Shown piece by piece: positions 62,895-64,000 of a stretch of 64,000 bases of DNA. The DNA is from Candidatus Binatia bacterium. GTDB taxonomy: Bacteria; Desulfobacterota; Binatia; UBA12015. A program made the position numbers and the translations under genes. The stretch covers positions 62,001 through 126,000 of the forward strand of contig DATCMB010000023.1 of assembly GCA_036563615.1 (NCBI GenBank), written 5' to 3'. The first letter of the stretch is position 1; every line of letters starts with the position of its first letter. Under the pieces are notes generated by a model. That model did not search any database, had not been told where the DNA came from, and saw only the letters and a list, made by a program, of their open reading frames with translations.

Positions 62895-63523
62895 GCGCGC
62901 GCCCTCCGCACCGCGCGCAGCGTGCTCGCGCGCGCCGGCGCCGCGGCCTGACGCACGCCGTTCAGGAACAGCGAAACGATCTCGTGTGCCATCTGCTCGA
63001 GGGACATGCCTTTACGGGGGTACTGGATCGCGGTGCGCACCATGCCGAGCAGCATGTCGGCCGCGAGCTCGGTGTCGACGCGCCGGATGCCGCCCTCACG
63101 CTCGGCGCGCTCGAGCACGCCGCAGATCGCGGCGAGCGCCTCGAGACGACGCTGACGCCAGGCGTTCGCGTCGGCCGGCGACAGCCGTCCTTCGTAGCGC
63201 TGCAGCAGCGTCAGCAGCGGCGCGCGTCCCGAGAAGTACGACAGCATGCGCGCCACCGCGGTCTCGAGGATCTGCTCGAGCGGCGCGTCCTGCTCGAAGA
63301 CGCGCAGGAACTGCGCGTGCGACTCGTCGAGCCCGCGCAGGACGGTGGCGAGGAAGAGCTCCTCCTTGGTCGGGAAGTAGCGGTAGAGCGTGCCCTTGCC
63401 GACCCCCGCACGCGCCGCGACGTCGTCCATCAGGACCTCGTGAAAGTCGCGGCGCGCGAACTCCTTCTCGGCGGCGGCGAGAATCTCGTCGCGCTTCTCG
63501 TCGCTCTTCTGTCTGCCTGCCAT
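62891..63523 (-). CDS. TetR-family repressor of the efflux operon
   Basis: 210 residues. HTH domain about 10-55: RDEILAAAEKEFARRDFHEV, MDDVAARAGVGKGTLYRYFP with recognition helix near GKGTLYRYF. The C-terminal ligand domain (about 60-195) is variable and helical. First gene of the operon, followed in overlap by the adaptor and pump genes. A perfect palindrome at 63568-63595 lies 45 bp upstream and is the likely autoregulatory operator. Confidence 0.94.
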   Translation of the reverse strand: MAGRQKSDEKRDEILAAAEKEFARRDFHEVLMDDVAARAGVGKGTLYRYFPTKEELFLATVLRGLDESHAQFLRVFEQDAPLEQILETAVARMLSYFSGRAPLLTLLQRYEGRLSPADANAWRQRRLEALAAICGVLERAEREGGIRRVDTELAADMLLGMVRTAIQYPRKGMSLEQMAHEIVSLFLNGVRQAAAPARASTLRAVRRARA

Positions 63524-63567
63524 CGGGACCTTTCGAGCCGGAGAAGGGTCCGGCGTGAGGAGGGGTA

Positions 63568-63595
63568 AAACGGAACTGACCGGTCAGTTCCGTTT
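63568..63595. promoter_or_regulatory. Perfect 28-bp palindromic operator for TetR
   Basis: Half-site aaacggaactgacc (63568-63581) is mirrored exactly in 63582-63595, giving a dyad with core ctgaccggtcag. Length and symmetry fit two TetR half-sites. It lies just upstream of tetR and overlaps the predicted -10 of its promoter. Confidence 0.85.
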
Positions 63596-63619
63596 AGGGG
63601 TCGGGTGCCGAGGTGTCAA
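63591..63619 (-). promoter_or_regulatory. Predicted sigma-70-type promoter of the tetR operon
   Basis: On the minus strand TTGACA (63619-63614), a 17-bp spacer and TAAACG (63596-63591). The -10 is weak. The TetR palindrome overlaps the -10, so bound repressor would block RNA polymerase. Confidence 0.45.
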
Positions 63620-63721
63620 CGTGGCGGGCCGGAAACGACGCGACGCCGTGCTGCATCGCGGCGTGCAGCGTGCGCTCCCGCCCCCTCGCGTCCGCGGACC
63701 GCAAACGTTAGTCGTGCGGGA

Positions 63722-64000
63722 ATGCACATCCACGTCTCCGACCACGAAGGCGGCGTCCGGCTGCTGCGCATCAACCGGCCGCCGGCGAATGCGATCAACG
63801 TCGAGCTGCTGCAGGAGCTGCACGACGTGGTGAGCGCTGCGGAAGCCGACGAATCGGTGCGCGCAGTGGTGGTGACGGGAGCGGGACGCTTCTTCTCCGC
63901 CGGGCTCGACATCAAGGAGATGGCGCAGAAGGGCGTCGGCGAGCTGGCGCGGCTCGGCGGCGGCAAGGACGGCATCTACAAGCTCTGGCGTCTTCCCAAG
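63722..64000 (+). CDS. Enoyl-CoA hydratase/isomerase family protein (3' end cut by window)
   Basis: 93 N-terminal residues from ATG 63722. GGVRLLRINRPPANAINVEL (about 10-29) and VRAVVVTGAGRFFSAGLDIK (about 46-65) are the crotonase-fold N-terminal motifs, with the oxyanion-hole backbone region at SAGLD. The catalytic Glu region lies beyond the window. Beta-oxidation hydratase or isomerase activity is likely, fitting the acyl-CoA dehydrogenase and CoA-transferase elsewhere in the window. Divergent from tetR. Confidence 0.88.
   Translation, partial: MHIHVSDHEGGVRLLRINRPPANAINVELLQELHDVVSAAEADESVRAVVVTGAGRFFSAGLDIKEMAQKGVGELARLGGGKDGIYKLWRLPK

Overview
The window is chromosomal DNA from a very GC-rich, Gram-negative bacterium. 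The gene repertoire (secreted Pro/Thr-linker proteins, FHA-coupled sigma-54 activators, family III CoA-transferases, amidohydrolases, and a DUF1302/YCF48/MMPL/DUF1329 cluster) points to a deltaproteobacteria-like lineage such as Candidatus Binatota or a relative. This placement is inference from gene content; no rRNA or tRNA gene is visible to fix it. Gene density is high, with many ATGA/GTGA/TTGA overlaps. No phage, insertion sequence, integron or CRISPR array was found. Both ends are cut: a molybdopterin oxidoreductase runs off the left edge and an enoyl-CoA hydratase off the right.

Layout. 1-3.1 kb: BisC-type molybdoenzyme, cupin, MEST-like hydrolase and GFA protein. 3.1-6.5 kb (minus): PKD protein, DUF2142 membrane protein and an exported dienelactone hydrolase. 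6.8-10.4 kb: a domain-of-unknown-function protein and an NtrB/NtrC-like two-component pair. 10.5-18 kb: oligoribonuclease, VOC protein, nucleotide-sugar 4-epimerase, TPR protein, a granulin-like lipoprotein, acyl-CoA dehydrogenase, histidine phosphatase, extensin-like protein and a DUF4410 lipoprotein. 18-22.5 kb: dienelactone hydrolase, tandem CoA-transferase and amidohydrolase, together looking like an acyl-CoA or aromatic catabolic set. 22.7-32.5 kb: Cys-containing secreted protein, UvrA, PabB/PabC, an HtrA-like pseudoprotease, sirtuin and MltD.

33.4-43.9 kb is the most distinctive part: eight co-directional genes (DUF1302 outer-membrane protein, YCF48 propeller, MMPL/RND transporter, a complete Gld-type ABC exporter with GldG-like and DUF4340 partners, DUF1329) closed by a strong intrinsic terminator. 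I read it as one envelope export or lipid-handling machine in which two energy sources, ion gradient and ATP, share one set of periplasmic and outer-membrane parts.

44-58.4 kb: Mrp, an XRE regulator, a C69 peptidase, a repeat lipoprotein, a small HTH protein, a possible tiny gene, a four-gene MacA-MacB-like exporter overlapping an ABC-F gene, a PI-PLC-like lipoprotein, an FHA/sigma-54 activator and a DUF72 protein. 58.5-63.6 kb (minus): a tetR-adaptor-RND efflux operon with a perfect 28-bp palindromic operator.

The observations most worth following up are the mixed MMPL/ABC operon, the HtrA-like protein that has lost all three catalytic residues, the CoA-transferase fusion with one inactivated half, the granulin-like lipoprotein, the tetR operator and two short tandem-repeat arrays (15-bp and 20-bp periods).
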